Source of the DNA: CAYVBN01 sp964538565 | GTDB lineage: Bacteria; Pseudomonadota; Alphaproteobacteria; Rhizobiales; Xanthobacteraceae | Direction: 5' to 3' | DNA: 33,134 nucleotides | Assembly (NCBI GenBank): GCA_964538565.1 | Contig: CAZIGW010000218.1 | Coordinates: forward strand, 1-33,134 | Shown: positions 8,706 to 17,350 of the stretch, piece by piece | Position numbering within the stretch: position 1 is the first letter of the stretch | How the letters are laid out: each line of letters starts with the position of its first letter | The notes under the pieces: generated by a model | Database searches by the model: none | The model's input: only the letters and a program-made list of their open reading frames with translations | What the model was told of the DNA's origin: nothing | Program-made: the position numbers and the translations under genes

Positions 8706-8960
8706 ATGACCTATGATCTCTCCCGAACGTTCGAGATGAGCTTCGATGGTGTCGTGGCGGCCACGATCCGGCCGTCGCATCACCGCGGCTTCGGGGTTCT
8801 CACGCGCATCGACGTGCGCGTCGAACTCGGCCAGATCGCGCAGGAGGTCCGCTCCGCCCTCCAGCGCGCCGTGCACAGGATCGCCGAGGAACGCCTCGCC
8901 GCGGTGAACTCGAGCCGCGGACACATCCCCGAGCGTCAAGCGTTCGCGAGAGGGGCGTGA
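8706..8960 (+). CDS. DUF302-like short protein, probably truncated
   Basis: 84 residues. The first 40 ('FEMSFDGVVAATIRPSHHRGFGVLTRIDVRVEL') follow the DUF302 pattern of a beta-alpha unit ending in 'GFGVLTxIDV'. The family's second half (the 'GACNP..A..AL' region) is absent; instead there is an Arg/Glu-rich helix ending at the stop. I could not find the missing half in another frame, so this is either a deleted gene or a short variant. It follows phaC by 127 bases on the same strand. Confidence 0.55.
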   Translation: MTYDLSRTFEMSFDGVVAATIRPSHHRGFGVLTRIDVRVELGQIAQEVRSALQRAVHRIAEERLAAVNSSRGHIPERQAFARGA

Positions 8961-9279
8961 CGAAAAAAAATCGCCGGGCGAGGCGCGCGTCTTTTTCACA
9001 TCGTGTGAATTCGTTCTCACGGCCGGTTGGATTGCTGCAGCGCATTGTCGCGCCCTGCGGGTGATGACTGTCGCCAATGACGCTGCGTTGTCGCGATGCG
9101 ACAAGAATAAAACGACGTGTAATTCATCACAGAGAATTCAGTTCCACCCACCTTGCAAAAATTCTGCTGCGGTGCGGCGACGATTTGATTTTATAAAACT
9201 TTCATGCACGCGCCATCTTGATGCCAAAGACCAACGCTACACATAGCGTCGGGAGGGGACAGCAACGGAGACAGACGCA
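8961..9279. promoter_or_regulatory. 319-base intergenic region with AT-rich promoter-like patch and hairpin
   Basis: This gap has no credible gene. It holds an unusually AT-rich stretch (about 9105-9205) with TATAAA at 9192-9197, which could serve as a -10 element. A perfect hairpin, ACGCTA-CACA-TAGCGT, lies at 9234-9249 in what would be the 5' leader of the zinc-ribbon gene at 9280. A clear ribosome site (GGAG) lies just before that gene. Confidence 0.4.
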
Positions 9280-9501
9280 ATGACGACTCCGGCGATGACG
9301 CAAGGCAGTCTCCCAATGCGCCGCTTTTCTCTTCCGACCTGTCCGAGGTGTGCCGACATGCTGCTCGCACCGGCCGTGTCCGAGCACGTCAATGAAAATC
9401 TCGTCCGTCATTTCTGGACGTGCGAATCCTGCGGCTACGGATTTCATACGTCCGTCCGCCTGACAGCCGGCCCGGTGCGGCGCCTGGCGTCGCGGTTCTG
9501 A
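9280..9501 (+). CDS. Small zinc-ribbon protein
   Basis: 73 residues, ATG at 9280 preceded by GGAG about nine bases upstream. Two cysteine pairs, 'CPRC' (residues 20-23) and 'CESC' (near 49-52), are spaced as in treble-clef or zinc-ribbon folds, followed by 'GYGFHTSVRL'. Short proteins of this form are common in Rhizobiales and have no assigned function; a metal-binding role is inferred only from the cysteines. It could start at the internal ATG 13 codons later. Confidence 0.7.
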   Translation: MTTPAMTQGSLPMRRFSLPTCPRCADMLLAPAVSEHVNENLVRHFWTCESCGYGFHTSVRLTAGPVRRLASRF

Positions 9502-9635
9502 GGCTGGGGGCGTGCCGGCCGATGCGCCGGCGCCAGCAACATCATTGCAGTGACAGTTGGCAGGCGGCGTGAAGTCCTCGGAGTCCTGTCGCAGGACCTG
9601 ATCGGCCCGCCAGGCATGAGCGCGATCCCCCGTGC

Positions 9636-9661
9636 GGAACCCGCGCGACACGGCAGGCGTT
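9636..9661 (+). promoter_or_regulatory. Candidate EcfG-type (general stress sigma) promoter
   Basis: GGAAC (9636-9640), 17 bases, then CGTT (9658-9661). This matches the GGAAC-N16/17-CGTT consensus of promoters read by the alphaproteobacterial general stress sigma factor EcfG. It points toward the small membrane protein gene at 9801. The implied leader is long (about 130 bases), which lowers confidence. The surrounding 9502-9800 interval has no other gene I would defend. Confidence 0.45.
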
Positions 9662-9800
9662 TCCTTCCAGCACGTCAGGCGCACGGCCCGGCGCGAGGCC
9701 GGGAAGAACTGCGCGCGACATGAACGGGTTGAAGCGCAAGAGGCGCGTGTCCACGCAGGGCGAGCGCAGCGCTCGCGCACTGTCGTACGGGAAAGCACCG

Positions 9801-9986
9801 ATGAGCACGGCCCACGACCGCCGATCTCCGGCTCCCGAGGAGCCGAAGCCGCAGGAGGTTCCAGCCGACCGCGCGCGTCAGGCGGTGACCGGACACAACG
9901 TGCGCTACGTCCTGGCTGTCAGCCTCGCGGCCGTCGTCATCGGCTTCGTGCTGGTTTTCCTGTTCATCGTCGGAAGGCCCCAGTAG
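9801..9986 (+). CDS. Small single-span membrane protein
   Basis: 61 residues from the ATG at 9801, which has GGGAAAG at good spacing; an upstream ATG at 9720 would add a basic 27-residue extension. A polar Pro/Glu-rich N-terminal third is followed by 'TGHNVRYVLAVSLAAVVIG', a C-terminal membrane helix. Tail-anchored small proteins with an 'R-x-x-V-T-G-H-x-V-R-Y-V-L' stretch before the helix occur widely in Rhizobiales and have no known function. A possible EcfG promoter lies upstream, hinting at stress control. Confidence 0.65.
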   Translation: MSTAHDRRSPAPEEPKPQEVPADRARQAVTGHNVRYVLAVSLAAVVIGFVLVFLFIVGRPQ

Positions 9987-10113
9987 CCCTCGGCTCTCGG
10001 CCCTGTGCAACCGTACCGACCGCCGGCCGGCGAAGACGGAAGAAGCCGGAGGGGCTGTCGGAGAATAGGGGTGTCGTCACGGACACCGGGCGTGCCAAAC
10101 GCAGGAGCGCGAA

Positions 10114-10323
10114 ATGTCGGATGAAGCGTCGGACAAGGAAAAGGCCCACAAGCGAATGGAGCAGGAGCTTGAGGAAGCCCTCGAAGAAAGCTTCCCGGCG
10201 TCCGATCCGGCGCAGATCGTACAGCCGCAGCGCGCCGAGCCCGGAACGGCGAAAGAGAAGGTCGAGGACTGCGCCCGCCGCGGCAAGGTGCTGCCCAAGA
10301 AGGGCGAGAACCCGGCGGGCTGA
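10114..10323 (+). CDS. Small hydrophilic 'SFPASDP' protein
   Basis: 69 residues, ATG at 10114 with GGAG at proper spacing. Strongly charged throughout. The central 'LEEALEESFPASDPAQIV' is a motif seen in many very short conserved hypothetical proteins of Proteobacteria (A-L-x-x-S-F-P-A-S-D-P). The C-terminal part contains a single cysteine and a Lys-rich end. Function unknown; it is probably a soluble, partly disordered cytoplasmic protein. Confidence 0.7.
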   Translation: MSDEASDKEKAHKRMEQELEEALEESFPASDPAQIVQPQRAEPGTAKEKVEDCARRGKVLPKKGENPAG

Positions 10324-10558
10324 CGCTCGGCGCATCGTGGACACGAGGCGCGCTTTGCGGCGGTGTCCCAGTTGGAGAATTCGGAGAGCGGAATGGGAGC
10401 CGCGCCCATTGTCCATTGAAGCCGGCCCGACTCCGAAGGCTAATCCTATGATTTCGCGCGCAATCTCGTAAGCAGACCCCGGTTTCCACTTCGCCCGGCC
10501 ATGCGGTAGTGTCGGCCCCCGAGTCGGGCGCCGCCTCGACGCGCAGCCAGTGGACGCC

Positions 10559-13500
10559 ATGTTCTCGACCCTGATGACGACCCGGCGCTTCGCGCCGCTC
10601 TTCTGGTGCCAGTTCTTCAGCGCCTTCAACGACAATTTTCTCAAGAACTCGCTGGTCTTTCTCATCCTTTTCCGGCTCGCGGGACCCGACTCCGAGGCCC
10701 TGATCACGCTCGCGACTGCCGTCTTCATCTTTCCGTTCTTCATCCTGTCCGCTCTCGGCGGCGAGATCGCCGACCGTTTCGACAAGTCGATCGTCGCCGA
10801 GCGTCTCAAGTTCGCGGAAATCGCCGTCGCCGGTCTCTCCGCCGCCGGCTTCTGGCTTCACTCCATCCCCCTGCTCTTCCTCGCCCTGTTCCTGTTCGGG
10901 GTGATCTCGGCGCTGTTCGGACCGATCAAGTACGGCATCCTGCCCGATCATCTGATCGAGGCCGAACTGCCGACCGGCAACGCGCTCGTCGAAGGCGCCA
11001 CCTTTATCGCCATCCTGGTCGGCACCATCGTCGGCGGCCTCGCCGCCAGAGGCGGCGGCAACCCGGCGGCGTTCGCCGCCATGATCATGGGCTTCGCGGT
11101 TCTCTGCTGGCTTTCCGCCCGCATGATCCCGCGCACCGGGGAAGCCGCGCCCGAATTGCGGATGGATCGCAACATCCTGCGTTCGACCTTCGTGCTGCTC
11201 AAGGAGCTGAAGGCGCAGCCGCGGCTGTGGTGGGGCGCGCTGGTCGTGAGCTGGTTCTGGCTGATCGGCGCCGTGATGCTGTCGCTCCTGCCGCCCCTCG
11301 TCAAGAACGTACTCGGCGGCTCCGAGGAAGTCGTCACCGCGTTTCTTGCGGTATTCTCGATCGCGATCGCGGTGGGATCGGGCCTTGCTTCCTGGCTCGC
11401 GGCCGGGCGCATCGTGCTCGTGCCGACGGCGATCGCGGCCGTGCTGCTCGGCCTGTTCGCGCTCGATCTCGGCTGGGCGACCTTCGGGGTGCATGCGGGC
11501 ACGGCCGCGCTCGGCATCCGCGACGTCCTCGGCTCGGGCCGCGGACTGCGCGTCGCCATCGACCTCGCCGGCCTCGCCATCGCCGGTGGCCTGTTCATCG
11601 TTCCCTCGTTCTCGGCCGTGCAGGCCTGGGCCGGCGCCGACCGGCGCGCGCGTGTCGTCGCCGCCGTGAACGTGCTCAACGCGGCCTTCATGGCGGTCGG
11701 CGGCCTCGCGGTCGCCTTGCTGCAGAAGGAGGGCGTCGGTCCGACGGGCCTGCTCTTCGGCATCGGCGTGGCGAATCTTGCGGTCGCCGTCGTCATCCTG
11801 CGCACCATGCCGACGAGCCCGGTCGGCGATCTCCTGTCGATCGTCTTCCGCGCCTTCTTCCGCATCGAGGTGAGCGGGATCGAGAACGTGGCGAAGGCCG
11901 GTCGCCACGCCATCATCGCGCTCAATCACGTGAGTTTCCTCGACGCGGCCGTAGCAATGTCGTTCCTGGGCCGCGACCCCGTGTTCGCCATCGACCACGG
12001 CATCGCGCAGCGCTGGTGGGTGAAGCCGTTCCTGCGCGTCACCCGCGCCATGCCGCTCGACCCGACCAAGCCGATGGCGACCCGCACGCTCATTCACGCG
12101 GTGCAGCGCGGCGAAACCCTCGTCATCTTTCCGGAAGGACGCATCACCGTCACCGGCAGCCTGATGAAGGTGTACGACGGGGCCGGCCTGATCGCCGACA
12201 AGTCGGAAGCCATGGTGGTGCCGGTGCGCATCAAGGGTCTCGAGGCGACGCCATTCTCGCGGCTCTCGCGCGCGAAAGTGCGCCGCCGCTGGTTCCCGAA
12301 GGTGAAGGTCACGATCCTCGAGCCGGTGCGGCTTGCCATCGATCCGTCGCTGCGCGGCAAGCGCCGGCGCATGGCGGCCGGCGCGGCGCTCTACCAGGTG
12401 ATGTCGGACCTCGTGTTCCGCACGACGTCGACCGACCGGACGGTCGTCGAGGCGCTGATCGAGGCGGCGCACGAACACGGCCGCAAGCGCGTGGCGATCG
12501 AGGACCCGGTGTCCGGCGCCCTGTCCTACCGCCGGCTGCTGCTCGGCATCGCCATCCTCGGACGCAAGCTCATGCCGGTTGCCAAGGTCGACGAGTCGGT
12601 CGGCGTCATGCTGCCCAACGCCAACGGCGCGGCCGTCGCCGTGCTGGCGCTGATGTCCGCCGGCCGCGTGCCCGCCATGATCAACTTCAGCGCCGGCGTC
12701 ACCAACGTTCGCGCCGCCTGCCGCGCCGCGCGCATCGCCACGATCGTCACCTCGCGCGTCTTCATCGACAAGGCGCGGCTCGGCTCATTGGTCGACGCGC
12801 TCGCCGGCGAGGTGCGCTTCGTCTATCTCGAAGACGTGCGCGCGAGCGTCGGCTTCGCCGACAAGCTGCGCGGCTTCTTCGACGCCCAGCGTCCGCTGGT
12901 CGCGCGCAAGCCGGACGATCCCGCCGCCATTCTGTTCACGTCCGGGTCGGAAGGCACGCCGAAGGGCGTCGTCCTGTCGAACCGCAACATGCTCGCCAAC
13001 GCGGCGCAGGCGGAGGCGCGCATCGACTTCGGTCGCGACGACAAGGTGTTCAACGTGCTGCCGCTGTTCCACTCGTTCGGGCTGACGGTCGGGCTGATCC
13101 TGCCGCTCGTCTCGGGCGTGCCTGTCTATCTGTACCCCTCGCCCCTGCACTATCGCATCGTGCCGGAGATGATCTACGGCACCAACGCCACCATCATGTT
13201 CGGCACCGACACGTTCCTCGCCGGCTATGCGCGCTCCGCGCACCCTTACGATTTCCGCTCGCTGCGCTACGTGCTCGCCGGCGCCGAGCCCGTGAAGGAA
13301 GCGACGCGCCGCACCTATGCGGAGAAGTTCGGGCTGCGCATCCTCGAGGGCTACGGCGTGACCGAGACGGCGCCGGCCCTCGCCCTCAACACGCCCATGT
13401 TCAACCGCTTCGGCACCGTCGGCCGCCTGCTGCCCGGCATGGAGGCGCGGCTCGAGCCGGTGCCCGGAGTGAGCGAAGGCGGGCGTCTCTACGTACGCGG

Positions 13501-13960
13501 TCCGAACGTGATGCTCGGCTACATGCGCGCGGAGAATCCCGGCGTGCTCGAACGGCCGCCGGAAGGCTGGCACGACACCGGCGACATCGTCAGCATCGAC
13601 GCGGACGGCTTCATCACCATCAAGGGCCGCGCCAAGCGCTTCGCGAAGGTGGGCGGGGAGATGATCTCGCTCGCGGCGGTCGAAGGCCTCGCGGCGGAAC
13701 TCTGGCCCGACGCGGTGTCGGCCTGCGCCACCGTTCCCGATCCGCGCAAGGGCGAGCGCATCGTGCTCGTCACCACCCGGACGGGGGCCTCGCGCTCCGA
13801 ATTCCTCGCCTTCGCCAAGAGCAAGGGCGCGTCCGAACTGATGGTGCCCGGCGACGTCATGGTGCTCGACAAGCTGCCGCTGCTCGGCTCGGGCAAGGTC
13901 GACAACATCGCGCTCACCGGCCTGGTGCGCGAGCGTGTCCGGCTCGAAGGCGTGGCCTGA
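10559..13960 (+). CDS. aas: LplT-PlsC-AMP-ligase fusion: acyl-[ACP]--phospholipid O-acyltransferase
   Basis: 1133 residues from the ATG at 10559 (GTG at 10550 is the alternative; neither has a clear ribosome site). There are three modules. Residues 1-420 are an LplT-like MFS lysophospholipid flippase ('FWCQFFSAFNDNFLKNSLVF'). Residues about 435-620 are a PlsC acyltransferase with the H-x4-D motif (H457, D462 in 'NHVSFLD') and 'FPEGR' at 524-528. Residues about 640-1130 are an AMP-forming ligase with the P-loop 'FTSGSEGTPKG' near 793, 'GYGVTETAP' near 931 and 'GWHDTGDI'. The fusion would import lysophospholipid, activate a fatty acid and re-acylate it at the inner membrane, combining what E. 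coli does with LplT and Aas. Length is normal for the fused family. Confidence 0.93.
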   Translation: MFSTLMTTRRFAPLFWCQFFSAFNDNFLKNSLVFLILFRLAGPDSEALITLATAVFIFPFFILSALGGEIADRFDKSIVAERLKFAEIAVAGLSAAGFWLHSIPLLFLALFLFGVISALFGPIKYGILPDHLIEAELPTGNALVEGATFIAILVGTIVGGLAARGGGNPAAFAAMIMGFAVLCWLSARMIPRTGEAAPELRMDRNILRSTFVLLKELKAQPRLWWGALVVSWFWLIGAVMLSLLPPLVKNVLGGSEEVVTAFLAVFSIAIAVGSGLASWLAAGRIVLVPTAIAAVLLGLFALDLGWATFGVHAGTAALGIRDVLGSGRGLRVAIDLAGLAIAGGLFIVPSFSAVQAWAGADRRARVVAAVNVLNAAFMAVGGLAVALLQKEGVGPTGLLFGIGVANLAVAVVILRTMPTSPVGDLLSIVFRAFFRIEVSGIENVAKAGRHAIIALNHVSFLDAAVAMSFLGRDPVFAIDHGIAQRWWVKPFLRVTRAMPLDPTKPMATRTLIHAVQRGETLVIFPEGRITVTGSLMKVYDGAGLIADKSEAMVVPVRIKGLEATPFSRLSRAKVRRRWFPKVKVTILEPVRLAIDPSLRGKRRRMAAGAALYQVMSDLVFRTTSTDRTVVEALIEAAHEHGRKRVAIEDPVSGALSYRRLLLGIAILGRKLMPVAKVDESVGVMLPNANGAAVAVLALMSAGRVPAMINFSAGVTNVRAACRAARIATIVTSRVFIDKARLGSLVDALAGEVRFVYLEDVRASVGFADKLRGFFDAQRPLVARKPDDPAAILFTSGSEGTPKGVVLSNRNMLANAAQAEARIDFGRDDKVFNVLPLFHSFGLTVGLILPLVSGVPVYLYPSPLHYRIVPEMIYGTNATIMFGTDTFLAGYARSAHPYDFRSLRYVLAGAEPVKEATRRTYAEKFGLRILEGYGVTETAPALALNTPMFNRFGTVGRLLPGMEARLEPVPGVSEGGRLYVRGPNVMLGYMRAENPGVLERPPEGWHDTGDIVSIDADGFITIKGRAKRFAKVGGEMISLAAVEGLAAELWPDAVSACATVPDPRKGERIVLVTTRTGASRSEFLAFAKSKGASELMVPGDVMVLDKLPLLGSGKVDNIALTGLVRERVRLEGVA

Positions 13961-14083
13961 TCCCGCCGCACTTTGGCGCAGCCACGCGCGGCTGGCGGCC
14001 GGAATTCCGCCGCACGCCCGGTGTTGAGGTCGTCGAGGGCGACGGCTCGCCGCGCCGTTGAGTGGTACCGCAGGAGCCAGGAC

Positions 14084-15055
14084 ATGACGCGATTCAGCCG
14101 GCGCACGCTTCTTGCCGCATCCCTGTCGGGCGCGACCGCCTCGCTTGTCTCCCGGCCGTCCACCGCAGCACCGACACCCGGGCGGCAAGCGGCAAGTTTC
14201 TACCGCTACAAGCTCGGCAACTTCGAGCTCACGGCGCTTTACGACGGCTACTGGCACCGGCCGATCGACGCCAGGTTCGTGCGCAACGTTCCGTACGACG
14301 AGGTGCGCAAGGTCACGGCCGACGCCTTCATGCCGCCCGACCGGCTGTCGATGCCGTTCACCCCGCTTCTCGTCGACACGGGGTCGAAGCGCGTCCTCAT
14401 CGACACCGGCTCGGGCGGACAGATCACGCCGACCGCCGGAACCCTCACGGCCAATCTCGCCGCCGCCGGTGTCGACCCCAAGGCGATCGACACGATCCTG
14501 ATCTCGAATTTCCATCCCGACCACATCGACGGCCTCAAGACCAAAGACAACGATCTCGTCTTCCCCAACGCCGAGATCCTGGTGCCGGACGCCGAGTGGA
14601 GGTTCTGGATGGACGACGGCAACCTGAGCCGCGCCGAATCCGAGCTCATCAAGCTCTATTTCCTCAACGCGCGGCGCATCTTCGGCGACCTCGGCGAACG
14701 CGTGAAACGCTTTCAGCCCGGCCGCGAGGTCGCGCCTGGCATCACCGCGGTCGATGCGCCCGGCCACACCCCGGGCCACGTCGCCTACGCGATCGCGTCC
14801 GGCGACAGCGCGATGATGGCGCTGTGCGACACCAGCAATCACCCCTGGCTGTTCGTGCGCCATCCCGAGTGGAGCCCGGTGCTCGACATGGACGGCGCGC
14901 TCGCCGTGAAGACGCGCAGGCGGATCCTCGAACGCGTCGCCTCCGACCGGATGCTGATCCAGGGCTATCACTTCCCGTTCCCGGCTCGCGGCCACATCAT
15001 CAAGACGGCGACCGGATACGACTTCGTGCCGGCGCTCTGGGAAGCCATGATGTGA
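14084..15055 (+). CDS. Tat-exported MBL-fold metallo-hydrolase with altered metal motif
   Basis: 323 residues; the ATG at 14084 follows CAGGAG. A twin-arginine signal 'RFSRRTLLAASLSGATAS' ends near 'STAAP' (residue 29). The metallo-beta-lactamase fold is clear: 'PFTPLLVDTGSKRVLIDTGSG', then 'ILISNFHPDHIDGL', 'DAPGHTPGHVAYAI' with H228, D249 in 'ALCDTSNHP', and a late His in 'IQGYHFPFPA'. The canonical H-x-H-x-D-H signature reads N142-F-H144-P-D146-H147, so the first zinc-1 histidine is asparagine. It may still bind metal at site 2 or may be catalytically changed. It starts about 120 bases after the aas stop. Substrate unknown; relatives include lactonases and phosphodiesterase-like enzymes. 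Confidence 0.85.
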   Translation: MTRFSRRTLLAASLSGATASLVSRPSTAAPTPGRQAASFYRYKLGNFELTALYDGYWHRPIDARFVRNVPYDEVRKVTADAFMPPDRLSMPFTPLLVDTGSKRVLIDTGSGGQITPTAGTLTANLAAAGVDPKAIDTILISNFHPDHIDGLKTKDNDLVFPNAEILVPDAEWRFWMDDGNLSRAESELIKLYFLNARRIFGDLGERVKRFQPGREVAPGITAVDAPGHTPGHVAYAIASGDSAMMALCDTSNHPWLFVRHPEWSPVLDMDGALAVKTRRRILERVASDRMLIQGYHFPFPARGHIIKTATGYDFVPALWEAMM

Positions 15056-15120
15056 GAACGTGAGGCGGAGCTCGGAAACCCGGCCGCTCCCGTCGGATCG
15101 TCCGGGCGGCGCGCGCTACG

Positions 15121-15642
15121 CTACTTCGGGATCCTCGCTTCCGTCTCGGCGAGCTTCTTGCGCAGGCCGCGCACCGCTTCGAAACGCGCGGTGACGTCGC
15201 GCAGGATCGCCGCCATGCCGACAAGCCGTCCCTCGGCGTCGCGCTGCGGCACGATGGTGAACTCGATCGACAGGGTGCTGCCGTCCTGCCGGATTGCCGG
15301 CACCGCGAGCACGTCGCCGCGTCCGTACCGGCTCTCGCCGGTCTTCATGACCTGGCAATAGCCGTCCCAATGAAGCTTGCGCAGCCGCTCCGGAATGATG
15401 ATGTCGAGCGACCGTCCGAGCGCGGCGTTCGTTTCGTATCCGAAGATGCGCTCCGCCCCGGGATTCCAGAAGCGGATGACCCCCTGCACGTCGGCAGCGA
15501 TGATCGCGTCCGAGCGCGTGTCCAGAATGGCATCGCCCAGGGTGTCGAGAAGGCGCATCAGGACCTCGAACCGCGCTCCCGGCGACGGGGCCGGAACCGC
15601 TCGTACCTCGGCCCGGTCGCCCCGCGCACTTTGGGACCTCAT
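15121..15642 (-). CDS. PAS-domain protein without output domain, coupled to coxA
   Basis: 173 residues; its ATG (15640-15642) overlaps the coxA stop in an ATGA arrangement, which implies translational coupling. Residues about 38-160 form one PAS domain: 'DAIIAADVQGVIRFWNPGAERIFGY', 'GRSLDIIIPERLRKLHWDGY', 'RYGRGDVLAVPAIRQDGS' and 'GMAAILRDVT'. There is no kinase, cyclase, EAL or DNA-binding domain; the tail is a short helix. PAS domains bind haem, flavin or small ligands and often sense redox state, oxygen or NO. I infer that it modulates or reports on the oxidase, or passes a signal to a separate protein. Standing directly behind an oxidase subunit is unusual. Confidence 0.85.
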   Translation of the reverse strand: MRSQSARGDRAEVRAVPAPSPGARFEVLMRLLDTLGDAILDTRSDAIIAADVQGVIRFWNPGAERIFGYETNAALGRSLDIIIPERLRKLHWDGYCQVMKTGESRYGRGDVLAVPAIRQDGSTLSIEFTIVPQRDAEGRLVGMAAILRDVTARFEAVRGLRKKLAETEARIPK

Positions 15643-17240
15643 CGGATGCGCGGCAACACCGCGAACGCGTGGACCGGCGGCGGCGAGCTCACCGTCCACT
15701 CGAGCGTCGTGGCGCCCTCGCCCCAGGGGTTGTCCGCGGCGCGCTCCTTGCGCACGAAGGCGTAGACGATCCCCGCCATGAACACGAACAGTCCGGCGGC
15801 GAAGATGTAGGCGCCGATCGACGACACCAGATTCCACCCCGCGAAGGCGTCCGGATAGTCGGCGTAGCGGCGCGGCATGCCGGCGAGGCCGAGGAAGTGC
15901 TGCGGGAAGAACAGGATGTTGGCGCCGATGAACGACACCCAGAAGTGCGTCTTCCCGATCCATTCCGGGATGACATAGCCGCTCATCTTCGGGAACCAGT
16001 AGTAGATGCCGCCGAAGATCATGAACACGGCGCCGAGCGACAGCACGTAGTGGAAATGCGCGATCACGTAGTAGGTGCTGTGCAGCGCCTTGTCGATTCC
16101 TGCATTGGCGAGCACGACGCCCGTGACCCCGCCGACCGTGAACACGAAGATGAATCCGAGCGCCCACAGCATGGCGGCCGTGAAGCGGATCGAGCCGCCC
16201 CACATGGTGGCGATCCACGAGAAGATCTTGATGCCGGTCGGCACCGCGATGACCATGCTGGCGACCATGAAGTAGGCCTGCGTCCCGGGCAGCAGCCCGA
16301 CCGTGAACATGTGGTGCGCCCAGACGATCGAGCCGATCGCCCCGATCGCGACCATCGCGTACGCCATGCCGAGATAGCCGAAGATGGGGCGGCGCGAGAA
16401 CGTCGAGACGATGTGGCTGACCACCCCGAAGGCCGGCAGGATCATCACGTAGACCTCGGGATGGCCAAAGAACCAGAACAGGTGCTGGTAGAGCACGGGA
16501 TCGCCGCCGCCCGAGGGGTCGAAGAACGTCGTGCCGAAATTGCGGTCGGTCAGGAGCATGGTGATCGCGCCGGCGAGCACCGGCAGCGTCATCAGCAGCA
16601 TGGCGGCCGTCATCAGCATCGCCCAGGCGAACAACGGCATCTTGTGCAACGTCATGCCGGGCGCGCGCATGTTGAAGATCGTGGTGATGAAGTTGATGGC
16701 ACCCAGGATGGAGGAAGCGCCGGCCAGATGCAGGCCCAGGATCGCGAAGTCGAGCGCCGGGCCCGGATGGCCGCCGACGGCGAGCGGCGGATAGACCGTC
16801 CATCCACCGCCGAATCCGGCCGATCCCGGCGCGCCCTCGACGAATAGCGACGTGACAAGCAGCGCGAATCCGGCGACGAGCAGCCAGAATGAAACGTTGT
16901 TCATGCGCGGAAACGCCATGTCGGGCGCCCCGATCATCAGCGGAAGCATCCAGTTGCCGAAGCCGCCGATGAGAGCTGGCATCAGGACGAAGAAGATCAT
17001 GACCAGGCCATGGCCGGTGACGACCACGTTGTAGGTCTGCGGATCGGAAAAGATCTGCAGTCCGGGCTGCTGCAGCTCCATGCGGATGAGGATCGACAGG
17101 GTGGCGCCGACGAGCCCGGCACAGAAGGCAAACACCAGGTAGAGCGTGCCGATGTCCTTGTGGTTGGTCGAACAGATCCATCGCCGCAGAAAGGACGGAC
17201 GGGCAGCGGCGATGTGCCCGGCGTCAGCCGCATGAGCCAT
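15639..17240 (-). CDS. coxA: Cytochrome c oxidase subunit I (aa3-type), stand-alone
   Basis: 533 residues, twelve membrane helices; the catalytic subunit of an A1-type haem-copper oxidase. All key residues are present: low-spin haem ligands H77 ('TGHGLV') and H397; high-spin haem ligand H395; CuB ligands H260, H309 and H310; the cross-linked Y264 in 'HPEVY'; D-channel D107 with N114/N115 and E262; K-channel K338 ('TGIKIFSW'). It therefore looks like a true proton-pumping oxygen reductase rather than a NO reductase. No subunit II, III or assembly gene is near, so the partners must be elsewhere or shared with another oxidase. The upstream region contains an NsrR-like dyad, implying NO-dependent control. 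Confidence 0.95.
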   Translation of the reverse strand: MAHAADAGHIAAARPSFLRRWICSTNHKDIGTLYLVFAFCAGLVGATLSILIRMELQQPGLQIFSDPQTYNVVVTGHGLVMIFFVLMPALIGGFGNWMLPLMIGAPDMAFPRMNNVSFWLLVAGFALLVTSLFVEGAPGSAGFGGGWTVYPPLAVGGHPGPALDFAILGLHLAGASSILGAINFITTIFNMRAPGMTLHKMPLFAWAMLMTAAMLLMTLPVLAGAITMLLTDRNFGTTFFDPSGGGDPVLYQHLFWFFGHPEVYVMILPAFGVVSHIVSTFSRRPIFGYLGMAYAMVAIGAIGSIVWAHHMFTVGLLPGTQAYFMVASMVIAVPTGIKIFSWIATMWGGSIRFTAAMLWALGFIFVFTVGGVTGVVLANAGIDKALHSTYYVIAHFHYVLSLGAVFMIFGGIYYWFPKMSGYVIPEWIGKTHFWVSFIGANILFFPQHFLGLAGMPRRYADYPDAFAGWNLVSSIGAYIFAAGLFVFMAGIVYAFVRKERAADNPWGEGATTLEWTVSSPPPVHAFAVLPRIR

Positions 17241-17350
17241 GAGTCGACTCCGTCATGAAGGAACGTCTGCAACCCCGCCCTGCAGCCGAGCGAGACTGCG
17301 CGACGGGCTGCAGGCCACGGACAATGCCCACCGCGTGTCCGGGCCCGTCA

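Noticed and set aside
9905..12478. 857-codon minus-strand frame
   Set aside because: Antisense shadow of aas; composition of Glu/Arg/His/Asp runs is typical of reversed GC-rich coding sequence.
10606..14061. 1151-codon open frame on the plus strand overlapping aas
   Set aside because: Shadow frame of the GC-rich aas gene: Arg-rich composition with no domain, while the other frame encodes three clear domains.
12785..14995. 736-codon minus-strand frame
   Set aside because: Antisense shadow of aas and the MBL-fold gene, without recognisable domains.
15639..17240. coxA as a nitric oxide reductase because of the NsrR context
   Set aside because: The cross-linked Tyr, K-channel Lys and D-channel residues of oxygen reductases are all present.
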